A stretch of DNA of 64,000 nucleotides from contig JAQUHB010000002.1 in the NCBI GenBank assembly GCA_028683835.1, positions 62,001 through 126,000 of the forward strand. Direction: 5' to 3'. The notes under the pieces were generated by a model. That model had not been told where the DNA came from. It saw nothing but the letters and a program-made list of their open reading frames with translations, and made no database searches. Every line of letters starts with the position of its first letter. Position 1 is the first letter of the stretch. Origin of the DNA: Sulfurimonadaceae bacterium. Lineage in GTDB: Bacteria > Campylobacterota > Campylobacteria > Campylobacterales > Sulfurimonadaceae. Position numbers and translations under genes: made by a program. Positions 9,047 to 17,777 of the stretch are shown piece by piece.

Positions 9047-10275
9047 CGTATTTGACCATTTCCGTAGATTTTATATTTGTAAGTCGTTAGTCCCTCGATG
9101 CCCATTGGTCCACGAGCGTGGAGCTTATTTGTACTAATGCCCACTTCTGCACCAAAACCAAAAGCGCCTCCATCCGTAAAACGTGTTGAAGCGTTGAGAT
9201 ATACAGCCGCCGCGTCAATCGCGTTTAAAAATTTCTCAGCTACAGTAATATTTTGGGTAATAATTGCCTCCGAGTGTCCTGAGCCAAATCTTACAATATG
9301 CTCAATAGCACCATCAACTCCATCGACTATTTTAATGTTTAAGATATTTGCCAAATATTCCGTATCAAAATCTTCATCATTCGCATGCGCGATAGTAATG
9401 ATCTCTTGTGTTGAAGCACACCCTTTGAGTGAAGTTCCCGCGGCGTCAAAAGCCTCTTTTAACATTGGTAGAGTCTCTTTTGCTATTGCTGTATCCACAA
9501 GCAGAGTTTCCATCGCATTACAAACTCCCGGACGAGAGACTTTCGCATTGATGGCGATTTTTATTGCATCCTCAATCTTTGCGTCTTTATCGATGTAGGT
9601 ATGACACTGACCTTTATCGTGCTTCACAACCGGAACTGTCGCATTATCACACACATAACGGATCAGCCCTTCTCCGCCGCGCGGTACGATGAGATCCACG
9701 TATTTGTCCATCTTAATAAGTTTTGCAACACCCTCGCGTGAAGAATCTGGCAAAAGTGAGATCATAGATTTTGGAAGATTATTTTGCTCCAACACACTGC
9801 GCAAAACATCGGCAATAGCGATATTGGAGTTTTCCGCTTCTTTTCCCCCTTTAAGTACACACACATTCGAACTTTTAAAACAAAGTGCGGCCGTGTCACT
9901 TGTTACATTTGGACGCGATTCATAGATGATGCCGATCACACCTATTGGGATGGAAACTTTCTCTATTTTTAATCCCTCTTCAGTTACCCAGCCATCAAGC
10001 ACCCGTCCAACTGGCTCTTTAAGTGCTGCAATCTCTTCTAAAGCTACAGCCATCGCATCGATACGTTTTTCGTCTAAATAGAGTCTATCTTTGAGTGCGG
10101 ATGAAAGGTCATTCAGCTCTGCATCTTTCATATCAAGCGCATTTGCTTCAATGATATTCATCGTATTTGAACGTAAAGATTCTGCCATCTGACGCAGTAT
10201 CTTATTTTTTTGCGCACCGCTGAGTTCATTTAGAACTCGGCTTGAGTGCTTTGCCTCTTTTAAAAAGTTTTCCAT
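9043..10275 (-). CDS. proA: Gamma-glutamyl phosphate reductase
   Basis: An NADPH-dependent enzyme that reduces gamma-glutamyl phosphate to glutamate semialdehyde, the second step of proline synthesis. The 410 residues match the family. The catalytic cysteine is Cys252 in SRPGVCNAMET, and the cofactor and substrate region includes IYESRPNVT at 117-125 and LKGGKEAENSN at 141-151. The partner kinase gene proB is not adjacent. The order on this strand is dut, proA, ABC ATPase, with a two-base gap to dut and a four-base overlap with the ATPase gene. Confidence 0.98.
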   Translation of the reverse strand: MENFLKEAKHSSRVLNELSGAQKNKILRQMAESLRSNTMNIIEANALDMKDAELNDLSSALKDRLYLDEKRIDAMAVALEEIAALKEPVGRVLDGWVTEEGLKIEKVSIPIGVIGIIYESRPNVTSDTAALCFKSSNVCVLKGGKEAENSNIAIADVLRSVLEQNNLPKSMISLLPDSSREGVAKLIKMDKYVDLIVPRGGEGLIRYVCDNATVPVVKHDKGQCHTYIDKDAKIEDAIKIAINAKVSRPGVCNAMETLLVDTAIAKETLPMLKEAFDAAGTSLKGCASTQEIITIAHANDEDFDTEYLANILNIKIVDGVDGAIEHIVRFGSGHSEAIITQNITVAEKFLNAIDAAAVYLNASTRFTDGGAFGFGAEVGISTNKLHARGPMGIEGLTTYKYKIYGNGQIR

Positions 10276-10277
10276 AT

Positions 10278-10967
10278 TTACGCCTCTAACTGCTCATATT
10301 TTTCTTCAAGTTTTTCATATAAAAGTTCAGGAGCAATATCGCCATCAACTTCCCAGATATGCTTCATAACGACATTATCTTCTTCGCCGTTCCAAACTTT
10401 GATATAGGTGCCATCTTTATATCCGTGGTCTTGACGAAATTGATTGAGGATATTTTTTCCAACATACAAACGGTATAAGCTTACAATATCAAGTCCGCTC
10501 ATCTTCACAAGAGTAAAAAAGTGTTCCATCATTGCAAAAAGTGTAAATCCTTCTCGCTTCAATGCATCAAGCATTAAAAATTCAACCTGTTCAATGATCT
10601 CTTTTTGCGCTGCATAACTCTCACTTTGTTTCGTGGTAGCCACATACGATGACACAGAACATATCTCATTTGCCAGATCTTCAAAACCAAGCTGTCCATG
10701 TTTTGTATTCTCTTCTATTGCAAGACTTAAGATAAAGTGCCAAACATCCACCACTTCAATCTTAAGATTATCCCAATCAGGTTGTGCCTCGATATTTTTC
10801 CAATGTTTCCATGCAAAAGAGTCTATCATCTCCGCACACTCCATATAAATACATCTTTTCCAGTTGATCTCTTTAGAGTTTTTTGTCACTCCAGAAGTCC
10901 AATCTTTACCGTTGGTAGAATCATTTAGCTGTTGTTGGAGTTCTAACATAATTACTATTTTGTCCAT
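10278..10967 (-). CDS. dut: Dimeric dUTPase (all-alpha NTP pyrophosphatase type)
   Basis: It hydrolyses dUTP to dUMP and pyrophosphate, keeping uracil out of DNA and feeding thymidylate synthesis. The 229-residue protein belongs to the alpha-helical dimeric family related to MazG, not the common trimeric beta dUTPase. The helical metal-binding acids are visible as MECAEMID (Glu43, Glu46, Asp49) and IEVVDVWHF (Glu71, Asp74). The sequence closely resembles, from memory, the C. jejuni dUTPase (same WKRCIYMECAEMIDSF region and GKNILNQFRQDHGYKDG near the end). An alternative start is Met7, giving MLELQQQL. It is first in a dut-proA-ATPase operon, divergent from a small Cys-rich gene. Confidence 0.95.
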   Translation of the reverse strand: MDKIVIMLELQQQLNDSTNGKDWTSGVTKNSKEINWKRCIYMECAEMIDSFAWKHWKNIEAQPDWDNLKIEVVDVWHFILSLAIEENTKHGQLGFEDLANEICSVSSYVATTKQSESYAAQKEIIEQVEFLMLDALKREGFTLFAMMEHFFTLVKMSGLDIVSLYRLYVGKNILNQFRQDHGYKDGTYIKVWNGEEDNVVMKHIWEVDGDIAPELLYEKLEEKYEQLEA

Positions 10968-11050
10968 GAATAACCTTTATAAAAACTAGTGCTGTATTTT
11001 ACTTTGTTATGATAAAATTTTGCAACAATTTACCAAAAGAAGTGTGATTT

Positions 11051-11230
11051 ATGCAACGTATCAACTGTAGAAGATGTATTCATTATTTTGTAACATGGAA
11101 TGCCACACAACCACACGGGTGTAAAGCCTACGGTTTTAAATCAAAATTAATACCATCAATAGTCGTTAAACAAAGTAGCGGAATTGATTGTTCTTATTTT
11201 AGTGAGAAACCTACTCCCGTGTCCACATAA
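11051..11230 (+). CDS. Small conserved Cys-rich protein (CxxC type), unknown function
   Basis: A 59-residue reading frame, easily overlooked because of its size. It starts ATG at 11051 with AAGAAG upstream and a TATGAT-like -10 at 11008-11013. The pattern is distinctive: Cys6-x2-Cys9, then HYFVTW, PHGCKAYGFKSK (Cys24), PSIVVKQSSGIDC (Cys49) and an aromatic SYF end. Four cysteines arranged like this suggest a small zinc-binding or redox fold. I recall similar 55-65-residue proteins in many bacteria, sometimes labelled uracil-DNA glycosylase; nothing in the sequence supports such an activity. It converges on the YhbP-like gene, overlapping its 3' end by 20 bases. Confidence 0.7.
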   Translation: MQRINCRRCIHYFVTWNATQPHGCKAYGFKSKLIPSIVVKQSSGIDCSYFSEKPTPVST

Positions 11231-11624
11231 GTTTTCTTCCAAATCCGAGTCTGTTATCTGTCATTTTAAATGAATCCACTGCTACACTCCAAAGAGTCGG
11301 ATTAAGTGCCAACGCAAAGGGAAAGCGTTTGAGATAAACTCTTCTTTCATCTTTACATGGAAGCATCGCTCCCTTAAATTGTATTCCTTGAATCTTGCCG
11401 ACAATATCTGTCTCGAGATGAATAGTTCCCGATACATTTTTGTTTTCCATCACATTTTGAATATGTTCAGTTTTGGTATCAGATGCAACAATAAAAGAGT
11501 TTGTTTGCTTATCGTAAGCGTAAAAGAGTGTGCAAGAAGAGAGCTGATTATCCTTACATGTAGCGAGGCTGAGTGTGTGGTGTTTTTCTAAAAACTCTAT
11601 TATTTTTTCGAGATTCTCAGGCAT
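11211..11624 (-). CDS. YhbP/UPF0306-like protein, pyridoxamine-phosphate-oxidase fold
   Basis: The protein is 137 residues from the ATG at 11624. A longer in-frame start at 11681 would place 19 poorly matching residues in front and overlap the upstream gene much more, so I reject it. The layout is that of a split-barrel FMN-binding fold: HTLSLATCKDNQLSSCTLFYAYD near the N-terminus, then SDTKTEHIQN, then the closing TDNRLGFGRKLMWTR, which strongly recalls E. coli YhbP (TDNTLGFGKKMIWLR). The family's function is unknown. It is the last gene of the ovothiol block, overlapping the 82-residue gene by eight bases, which suggests a role in thiol or flavin redox chemistry. That role is inferred only from context. 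Confidence 0.8.
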   Translation of the reverse strand: MPENLEKIIEFLEKHHTLSLATCKDNQLSSCTLFYAYDKQTNSFIVASDTKTEHIQNVMENKNVSGTIHLETDIVGKIQGIQFKGAMLPCKDERRVYLKRFPFALALNPTLWSVAVDSFKMTDNRLGFGRKLMWTRE

Positions 11625-11865
11625 CAAATTTAATCTCTTTATAGAGATATTTTTCAAAAAGTTCGATCGTTGTAAATTCACGTTTGTTAAGCATCATCAT
11701 TCCGACCTCATCAGCTTTGATCGTATCAAAAAGCTCTTGCGCACTTGTGATTTTATAATTGTTTTTTAAAAAATCCAGCAAAGTATCAAAATTATCTTTA
11801 ATCTCAGCCTTTAAAAAGCACGTTCTTTTATAAAGTTTATACTCTTCCCAATCGATTTCTATCAT
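11617..11865 (-). CDS. Hypothetical 82-residue protein in the ovothiol block
   Basis: I do not recognise this protein. It is 82 residues, acidic and probably mostly helical, with a single cysteine (RTCFLKAE) and a C-terminal YLYKEIKFDA. No signal peptide or membrane helix is visible, so it is likely cytosolic. It overlaps the PatB-like lyase gene by four bases upstream (ATGA) and the YhbP-like gene by eight bases downstream. Such coupling at both ends makes it a real gene and a probable member of the same pathway. Confidence 0.7.
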   Translation of the reverse strand: MIEIDWEEYKLYKRTCFLKAEIKDNFDTLLDFLKNNYKITSAQELFDTIKADEVGMMMLNKREFTTIELFEKYLYKEIKFDA

Positions 11866-13043
11866 CTTTGAAACCTCTCTAATGCAAAATCTAGTTGTTG
11901 CATCGCTTGTTTCATAATCTCTGAAGAAACTGCAAAATTCAGTCGCATATAAGCACTTCCCTCTTTTGAAAATGATACTCCGTTTGAGAGTCCGAGTTTT
12001 GCATTTTTAACAAAAAACTCTTTTAATTCTTTATCACTCAAATTCATTTTAGAACAATCCAGCCATGCAAGATAAGTTCCCTCCGGTGCGATAAAAGAGA
12101 TTTTATCATTATGTTTTTTACAAACATCTTCAAGTAATACGATATTCTTTTTTAGATGAATTTTTAACGCTTCTAACCAACTATCTCCGGATAAGTAAGC
12201 CGTTTCAAATGCTACATGTCCTAGTGTCGTACCTTGGGCAAAATGGATCTCATCATAGATTTTTTTGTATCTTTCTCTTAAAATCTCATTTGTTATTACA
12301 ACCGTGCTGATTGCAAATCCTGCGAGATTAAAAGTTTTTCCAACTCCATAAGCACTTACTGTGATATTTGCAACTGCTTCATTTAAAGATGCAAAGGGGA
12401 TATGTTTATTTGGAGCATACACAAGATCACTGTGGATCTCATCTGAAAAAACAACGATGTTATGTGCGAGACAAACATCCGCTAAGCGTTGCAGTTCCTC
12501 TTTTTTCCACACTCTTCCAACTGGATTGTGCGGAGAGCATAAAAGCAAAAGCTTTGTATCTTTATCTATTTTCGAGACAAGATCATCAATATCAAATGTA
12601 TAATCTCCATTCTCACTTTTTTTAAGAGGATTAAATAAAATTTTTCTATTATGATGCGTGACACTTTTGAAAAATGGAGGGTAAACCGGAGTTTGAACGA
12701 TGATCTTATCGCCCTCAGTGCTATATGCTTCAATGGCTGCATTAATACTTGCAACAACGGAATGAGAGTAAAGTAGCTCCTCTTCTAAAAATGTAACACC
12801 ATGGTGACGTTTGAGCCACTCAATCTGTGCTATAAGTGCAGATGAGGGGATCTCTTCATATCCGAAATTTGGATGTTGTAATCTTTTTTTTACAGCCTCA
12901 AGTATAAAAGTGGGTGTGTCGATATCCATATCTGCAACCCACATAGGGATCAAATCCTCAGTACCAAAGAGTCTATTTCTTAGAACATATTTCTCTGCAT
13001 TTGTATTTTCTCTATTAGCACTAAGAGAAAAATCAACTTTCAT
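11862..13043 (-). CDS. PatB/MalY-type PLP-dependent C-S lyase, probable ovothiol OvoB
   Basis: A fold-type I PLP enzyme of about 393 residues. Numbered from the upstream ATG at 13055, it shows the family signature PMWVADMDIDTP (37-48), Tyr125 in QTPVYPP, SPHNPVGR at 174-181, the cofactor-binding Asp205 in SDEIHSDL and the Schiff-base lysine Lys240 in GVGKTFNLAGF. I prefer the ATG at 13043, which overlaps the ovoA stop as ATGA. MalY/PatB enzymes cleave carbon-sulfur bonds of cystathionine and cysteine conjugates. OvoB, the lyase that releases 5-thiohistidine from the histidylcysteine sulfoxide made by OvoA, is a PLP enzyme of this broad type, and coupling to ovoA makes that the best assignment. 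A general cystathionine beta-lyase role cannot be excluded. Confidence 0.8.
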   Translation of the reverse strand: MKVDFSLSANRENTNAEKYVLRNRLFGTEDLIPMWVADMDIDTPTFILEAVKKRLQHPNFGYEEIPSSALIAQIEWLKRHHGVTFLEEELLYSHSVVASINAAIEAYSTEGDKIIVQTPVYPPFFKSVTHHNRKILFNPLKKSENGDYTFDIDDLVSKIDKDTKLLLLCSPHNPVGRVWKKEELQRLADVCLAHNIVVFSDEIHSDLVYAPNKHIPFASLNEAVANITVSAYGVGKTFNLAGFAISTVVITNEILRERYKKIYDEIHFAQGTTLGHVAFETAYLSGDSWLEALKIHLKKNIVLLEDVCKKHNDKISFIAPEGTYLAWLDCSKMNLSDKELKEFFVKNAKLGLSNGVSFSKEGSAYMRLNFAVSSEIMKQAMQQLDFALERFQR

Positions 13044-15148
13044 CTTTTTTTCCATATACTCATTTGTGAAAGAGTATGCTGATATTTTCTTGCACTCTCT
13101 TTGATAACAAAAGGAAGATCTTGAAGATGCAAAAGTTCAAAATGATCATTTAAGACTTCTTTTAACTTCTCTATTGTTTTTACTTCTTTACCATTTTTAT
13201 CCACGTAACCACCAAGCCACAGCTCTTTCTTTGTCGAACTTTCTTGCCATGTGTATGGAGAAGTGAGCACAAAAACTCCGCCTTCATTTAAACGCGTTTG
13301 AATATCTTGCAAAAAAAGCATCGGATTGTATAGTCTGTCTATCAAATTAGTCGCCATAATAAGATCATATCCACTCAAACTCGGTTTCAAATTACACGCG
13401 TCACCTTGCCAAAAATTCGTCTGGCATGTAAGCTCTTCAAATCCAAGATTTTTGAGTGTCACTTTTTTCAAAGTAAAAAGATCGCCCTCCTCTTTTGAGC
13501 GGTATGCAATATATCCATCCTCTTTGAGCCGTGTTGCCACAGAGATAAAACGTGCTGAAAAATCAACACCCTCCACTTCTGCAAAATATTTAGCCAGTTC
13601 ATATGAAGCCCGCCCAGTCGCGCAGCCAAGATCGAGTGCTTTTGTTTTGTTCTCACAAAATGATGCCGCGATGCGAGCACACTCTATGGCAAAGTTTTTC
13701 ACTCCAAAATGTTCATCTCCATACTGAAACTCACAATACTGAGAAACTAATTCATCACTTTCATAAATATCTTCTATTTTCATCTTTGGTTCTCCTGCGT
13801 CAACAACATAGCGAAATCCCGCATGTTGGTAAAAATGGCGTCTAAAAGCGTAGCGTGAGTGTTTCATGATCTCATTGCCCGTACTTACGAACGATCCACC
13901 TTTTAAAATATTGTGCTTTGTGTCAAATGTCGGTGTTGAAAAATCATCATACGCTGAGTGGACTTGAAAACCTTCAAATCCGTCAAAAGGGGTAGAAGTC
14001 CACTGCCAAACATTTCCCACAATATCATACAACTCTTTAAATGCAAAGCGATCAACGCTACAAGCACTCATATGATGTGTGAGATTTATATTTGCATTTT
14101 TATCATCAAAATTTGGTACATCTTTTATCCCTGCGTACTCATAAAGTCTCACCCACTGCGCTTCACTTGGCAATGCGTAAACGACACCATCACGTTTTGA
14201 GATATAACGGCAATATGCCTGTGCTTCAAGAGCATTTACATCCACAGGCCAATTTTTTGGCAACTCAATGATTTTACTGAGTGTTCTGTATTTAAATGAG
14301 TCTGCTTCTTTAACCCAAAAAACTGGATGTTTTGCTTTTGAAATCTGCAAAAATTTCAAGCCCTCTTCATCCCAGAGAGTTTTATCCTCATATCCGCCGT
14401 TTTGTACAAACTCCAAAAACTCGCCGTTGCTGACTAAAAACTTGGAAACTTCAAAATCTTCGACTTTACATGTAAGAGTTCCATACTCATTATCCCAGCC
14501 ATATAAATGATGGTTATGATCTTTTCCTAAAACGAGATTATTGCCATCAATTTTAACTAAAGAGTTACGGGGAAAGTTCTCACTTACATCATCAAAAATG
14601 TCAAACTCTTTTACCTCTTTGATAAATTCTAGAGGCATTTGACGATGCAGTACGGAAGATGTTTCAATATGAATACGTTCATGTTCGATGCCCATTAAAA
14701 TGATCCAAAATGGATCTTCCCAAGCTATTGGCAAGCTTAGAGGAAGCGTTAAAATGAGATTATCGACAAGTGTCCGTACTTGATCTCTATACACTCGCAC
14801 TTCACTGACTTGTGGCCATCCATGATGTGAGTCTCGCATATCATCCCAATGCATCTCATCCACACCGATAGCAAAAATAGATTCAAATTCCGGATTGATA
14901 CGCTCTGTAATGACACCTGCTAAAATAAGTTTATTGATAAAAAAAGTGGCTGTGTGACCAAAATAGAAGATCATCGGATGACGCGTAGGTTCAGATTGCA
15001 TATAAAAAATAGAATCATCTTTTAATAGATCAAATAGTCTCTCAAAAAGATCAAAACTGTTATGAAAATAGCGACGAATTTCTTCACGTTTTATTTGTAA
15101 ATCTTCTCCAACTAAAAGTGGCGGAGTACTATAATATTTTTCTAACAC
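13040..15148 (-). CDS. ovoA: Ovothiol synthase OvoA (5-histidylcysteine sulfoxide synthase / methyltransferase)
   Basis: A bifunctional, mononuclear non-haem iron enzyme that couples histidine and cysteine oxidatively and later N-methylates the 5-thiohistidine to ovothiol A. The 702 residues carry all three expected domains. A DinB-like helical domain (about 15-175) has the iron-binding HX3HXE motif at 156-162 (HERIHIE) and a further candidate ligand at His65. A formylglycine-generating-enzyme-like domain (about 195-450) ends KGGSF...RRHFYQHAGFRYV. A SAM-dependent methyltransferase (about 465-700) has motif I DLGCATG at 506-512. The methyltransferase separates OvoA from the shorter ergothioneine enzyme EgtB. 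It lies seven bases after dxs and overlaps the PatB-like gene by four bases. A TTACATGTAA palindrome lies at 14466-14475. Confidence 0.93.
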   Translation of the reverse strand: MLEKYYSTPPLLVGEDLQIKREEIRRYFHNSFDLFERLFDLLKDDSIFYMQSEPTRHPMIFYFGHTATFFINKLILAGVITERINPEFESIFAIGVDEMHWDDMRDSHHGWPQVSEVRVYRDQVRTLVDNLILTLPLSLPIAWEDPFWIILMGIEHERIHIETSSVLHRQMPLEFIKEVKEFDIFDDVSENFPRNSLVKIDGNNLVLGKDHNHHLYGWDNEYGTLTCKVEDFEVSKFLVSNGEFLEFVQNGGYEDKTLWDEEGLKFLQISKAKHPVFWVKEADSFKYRTLSKIIELPKNWPVDVNALEAQAYCRYISKRDGVVYALPSEAQWVRLYEYAGIKDVPNFDDKNANINLTHHMSACSVDRFAFKELYDIVGNVWQWTSTPFDGFEGFQVHSAYDDFSTPTFDTKHNILKGGSFVSTGNEIMKHSRYAFRRHFYQHAGFRYVVDAGEPKMKIEDIYESDELVSQYCEFQYGDEHFGVKNFAIECARIAASFCENKTKALDLGCATGRASYELAKYFAEVEGVDFSARFISVATRLKEDGYIAYRSKEEGDLFTLKKVTLKNLGFEELTCQTNFWQGDACNLKPSLSGYDLIMATNLIDRLYNPMLFLQDIQTRLNEGGVFVLTSPYTWQESSTKKELWLGGYVDKNGKEVKTIEKLKEVLNDHFELLHLQDLPFVIKESARKYQHTLSQMSIWKKR
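14466..14475. repeat. TTACATGTAA iterated palindrome, copy 2 (in ovoA)
   Basis: An exact copy read in the gene as part of Leu-Thr-Cys-Lys, a different frame from the Leu-His-Val copies. Confidence 0.7.
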
Positions 15149-15155
15149 AATTTTT

Positions 15156-16988
15156 TCAACTCTTTACAATATTTCTAATTTTTTCTGCCAACTGCTGTGG
15201 ACGAAGGGTTAAACTTTCTTCTACTAACACAGTATTTCCATGCTTGATAAAGCTGTCTTCGTACTCAAAACTCACAAGTTCAATATCTTGAATTCTTTGT
15301 GCAGATAAAAACTCTAAAATTGCACTTCCAACACCACCGGCTTTTGCACTATCGCTAAAAACAAACCATTTTTTATGCTTAGATGCAAGAGAAAGCAACA
15401 TCTCTTCATCAAGCGGTTTTACAAATCTTAGATCCAAAAGAGAGACTTTAAAGTCAAGTAACTGCATCGTTGCATAAGCACGTCCGACACCATTGCCATA
15501 ACCTATCAGTAAAACATCACTTACATGAGAAACCATTAGTTGTGATTTTCCAACTTCAAAATGAATCGACTCTGGAAGTTCACTTTCAAAAAATGCACCT
15601 CTAGGATAGCGAATAGCACATGGATGTGCATATGTCGAAGCGAAACTAACAGCTTGATGAAAAGACTTTTCATCATGAGGTGCTAAAAGTGTCATATTTG
15701 GTATCGCTCGAAGGAAACTGATATCAAATGCCCCTTGATGTGTTTCTCCATCTTCACCTACTATTCCAGCGCGATCAAGAGCAAAAACAACAGGTAGATC
15801 CATCAAACAGACATCATGAATAACCTGATCATATCCACGCTGTAAGAAGGTGGAATAGATCGTACAAAATGGTTTAAATCCCTCTTTAGCCATCGCAGCC
15901 ATAGAAGTAACTGCGTGTTGTTCGGCAATAGCAACATCCCAAAAACGGTTTGGATATTTTTCTATTAATTTTGTCAGTCCGGTTCCGCTTGGCATCGCTG
16001 CAGTGACACCAACAATTTTCTCATTTCTATCGGCAACATGTAAGAGTGCTTCTGTATAAATTTGGGTTGCTGTTTTAGCAGGAGATTTTTTAGCACTGTC
16101 GCCGCTTGCTAGATCAAATGGACCAACTCCGTGCCATTTTTCATGTTTTCCCTCCGCAATCTCATACCCTTTTCCCTTAAGCGTTTGCACATGGATAATT
16201 ACAGGTTTTTTCATCCCCTTAGCAAGTTCTAAGATCTCAATCAAAGACTTTAAATCATGACCATCAACAGGACCGATATAATCCACGCCCATCTCTTCAA
16301 ACAAAATTCCAGGAGTAATAAGCTTGAGCGATTCTTCCAATCTTTTTGCTAAATACTTTGCACCCTCACCAAAATTCTCAACAAAACTTTCTGTTCTTTT
16401 TTTAAATTTTTGATAAAAAGGGGAGGCCATAGCAGAACTGAGCATTCGGCTAAGCGCTCCGATAGGTGCGGCGATACTCATCTCATTGTCATTTAAAATA
16501 ATGATCATCGGATATTTTCTATCACCTAGCTCATTTAAAGCTTCATAAACCATACCAGCTGTCATGGAGCCATCGCCTATCATGATGACTGGCACTCTCG
16601 AATCCTGCTCATTTTTAAGTGATATCGCTTTAGCCGCACCAACTCCAAGAGATATAGAAGTAGAACTATGTCCTGCTACAAAATAGTCATCTGGACTTTC
16701 ACTTGGTTTTGTATATCCGCTGAGTCCACCAAATTCTCTTAGCGTCTCAAACTCATCCCAACGCCCTGTAATAAGCTTATGTGCATATGCCTGATGAGAA
16801 ACATCAAAGATAAAAGGATCTTTGGAAGAATCAAAAACCTTATGCATAGCTACGATGAGTTCTGTCGCGCCCAAAGTAGAACCTAAATGTCCCCCATTTT
16901 TACTCACGACTTCTAAAATTCTTCCTCTTATATCTGTACATAATTCGTTTAATTGTTCAATATTATATGACTTTATATCTTTTTTCAT
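15156..16988 (-). CDS. dxs: 1-deoxy-D-xylulose-5-phosphate synthase
   Basis: A thiamine-diphosphate enzyme that condenses pyruvate and glyceraldehyde 3-phosphate, the entry to the MEP isoprenoid pathway, and also supplies thiamine and PLP synthesis. The 610 residues show the full three-domain transketolase-like layout: SHQAYAHKL near 64-72, the ThDP/metal motif GDGSMTAG at 138-145 with its partner asparagine in ILNDNEMS, and the pyrimidine-domain DRAGIVGEDGETHQG segment. It follows fliH after six bases and precedes ovoA by seven, so it is cotranscribed with flagellar genes, as in C. jejuni (Cj0321, recalled). Confidence 0.98.
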   Translation of the reverse strand: MKKDIKSYNIEQLNELCTDIRGRILEVVSKNGGHLGSTLGATELIVAMHKVFDSSKDPFIFDVSHQAYAHKLITGRWDEFETLREFGGLSGYTKPSESPDDYFVAGHSSTSISLGVGAAKAISLKNEQDSRVPVIMIGDGSMTAGMVYEALNELGDRKYPMIIILNDNEMSIAAPIGALSRMLSSAMASPFYQKFKKRTESFVENFGEGAKYLAKRLEESLKLITPGILFEEMGVDYIGPVDGHDLKSLIEILELAKGMKKPVIIHVQTLKGKGYEIAEGKHEKWHGVGPFDLASGDSAKKSPAKTATQIYTEALLHVADRNEKIVGVTAAMPSGTGLTKLIEKYPNRFWDVAIAEQHAVTSMAAMAKEGFKPFCTIYSTFLQRGYDQVIHDVCLMDLPVVFALDRAGIVGEDGETHQGAFDISFLRAIPNMTLLAPHDEKSFHQAVSFASTYAHPCAIRYPRGAFFESELPESIHFEVGKSQLMVSHVSDVLLIGYGNGVGRAYATMQLLDFKVSLLDLRFVKPLDEEMLLSLASKHKKWFVFSDSAKAGGVGSAILEFLSAQRIQDIELVSFEYEDSFIKHGNTVLVEESLTLRPQQLAEKIRNIVKS

Positions 16989-16994
16989 CTCTTC

Positions 16995-17777
16995 CTAATC
17001 TTCTTGTAAAGCTGCTTGTTTGACACGTTCATAGCGGTTTAAAATCTGCGCATCTATATTTCCAGCGTCACTAATGGCAACCACTCCGCCCGGACTTACT
17101 GCTCGATCTGAAATTATCTCTATATTTCCTAAAGATCCGATTTTCTCTGAAAGCCACCCATGATCATTGGGGTTCACTTTAAGTTTGATCTTACTTGCGC
17201 TTTGTAAATCTTTTATGAGTTCATGTGCTAATGTATAGGCAACTTTTGAAGAGTTTGAACTGAGTTCCACTTCTATAACCTCTTTTGCGATATCCAATGC
17301 TGCTTCAAGAAGCTCCTTTTTTATGCTCTCTAGGGCTGATTTATACTCATTTGCACTATTTTCAAGAGCCTTAATAGATTCTGCGAACTGCGCTATTGCT
17401 GTCACTTTATCACTTTCAAATTTGGAATTTGTTAGTTCCGTAGCATCTTGCAGACCTTTTTCATAAGAGGCTTTTTTTTCTATTTCAACTTTTTCTTTAT
17501 ACTCTTCTTCTTGTACTTCGAGTTTCATTTGAAGTTTTATAAAATTAGATGTCATCTCATCAGTTTTTTTCAAGAGCGATTCGACAAGCTCATCTCTATT
17601 TCCAATCTCGACAGGAGTTTCTTGCTCAGGCTCAAATTTTAATGGCTGAAAGTTCTCATGCTCTAAACTTTGATCATGCGAATCTTCGAGTTCACTGCCA
17701 TGACTAGAAAAAACCTTAAATCTATACTTATCTACCGTATGATTCACGAGATTATCTGTCGTGATTAATGTTTTCAT
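16995..17777 (-). CDS. fliH: Flagellar assembly protein FliH
   Basis: FliH regulates the FliI ATPase of the flagellar type III export apparatus. At 260 residues it has a divergent N-terminus, a long charged coiled-coil (about 70-165, rich in Lys, Glu and Gln) and the conserved C-terminal globular domain with LDIAKEVIEVELSSN and the RAVSPGGVV motif near the end, as in the related V-ATPase E subunit. It overlaps fliG by one base. fliI is not adjacent, which is usual in this phylum where flagellar genes are scattered. Confidence 0.93.
   Translation of the reverse strand: MKTLITTDNLVNHTVDKYRFKVFSSHGSELEDSHDQSLEHENFQPLKFEPEQETPVEIGNRDELVESLLKKTDEMTSNFIKLQMKLEVQEEEYKEKVEIEKKASYEKGLQDATELTNSKFESDKVTAIAQFAESIKALENSANEYKSALESIKKELLEAALDIAKEVIEVELSSNSSKVAYTLAHELIKDLQSASKIKLKVNPNDHGWLSEKIGSLGNIEIISDRAVSPGGVVAISDAGNIDAQILNRYERVKQAALQED

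Noticed and set aside
9098-9598. A 166-codon rightward reading frame inside proA
   Set aside because: It lies antisense to a well-conserved enzyme, has no ribosome site and its sequence is a low-complexity mirror of proA codons.
11625-11681. N-terminal extension of the YhbP-like protein
   Set aside because: The extra 19 residues do not resemble the family start and would lie deep in the preceding gene; ATG at 11624 fits the short overlap.
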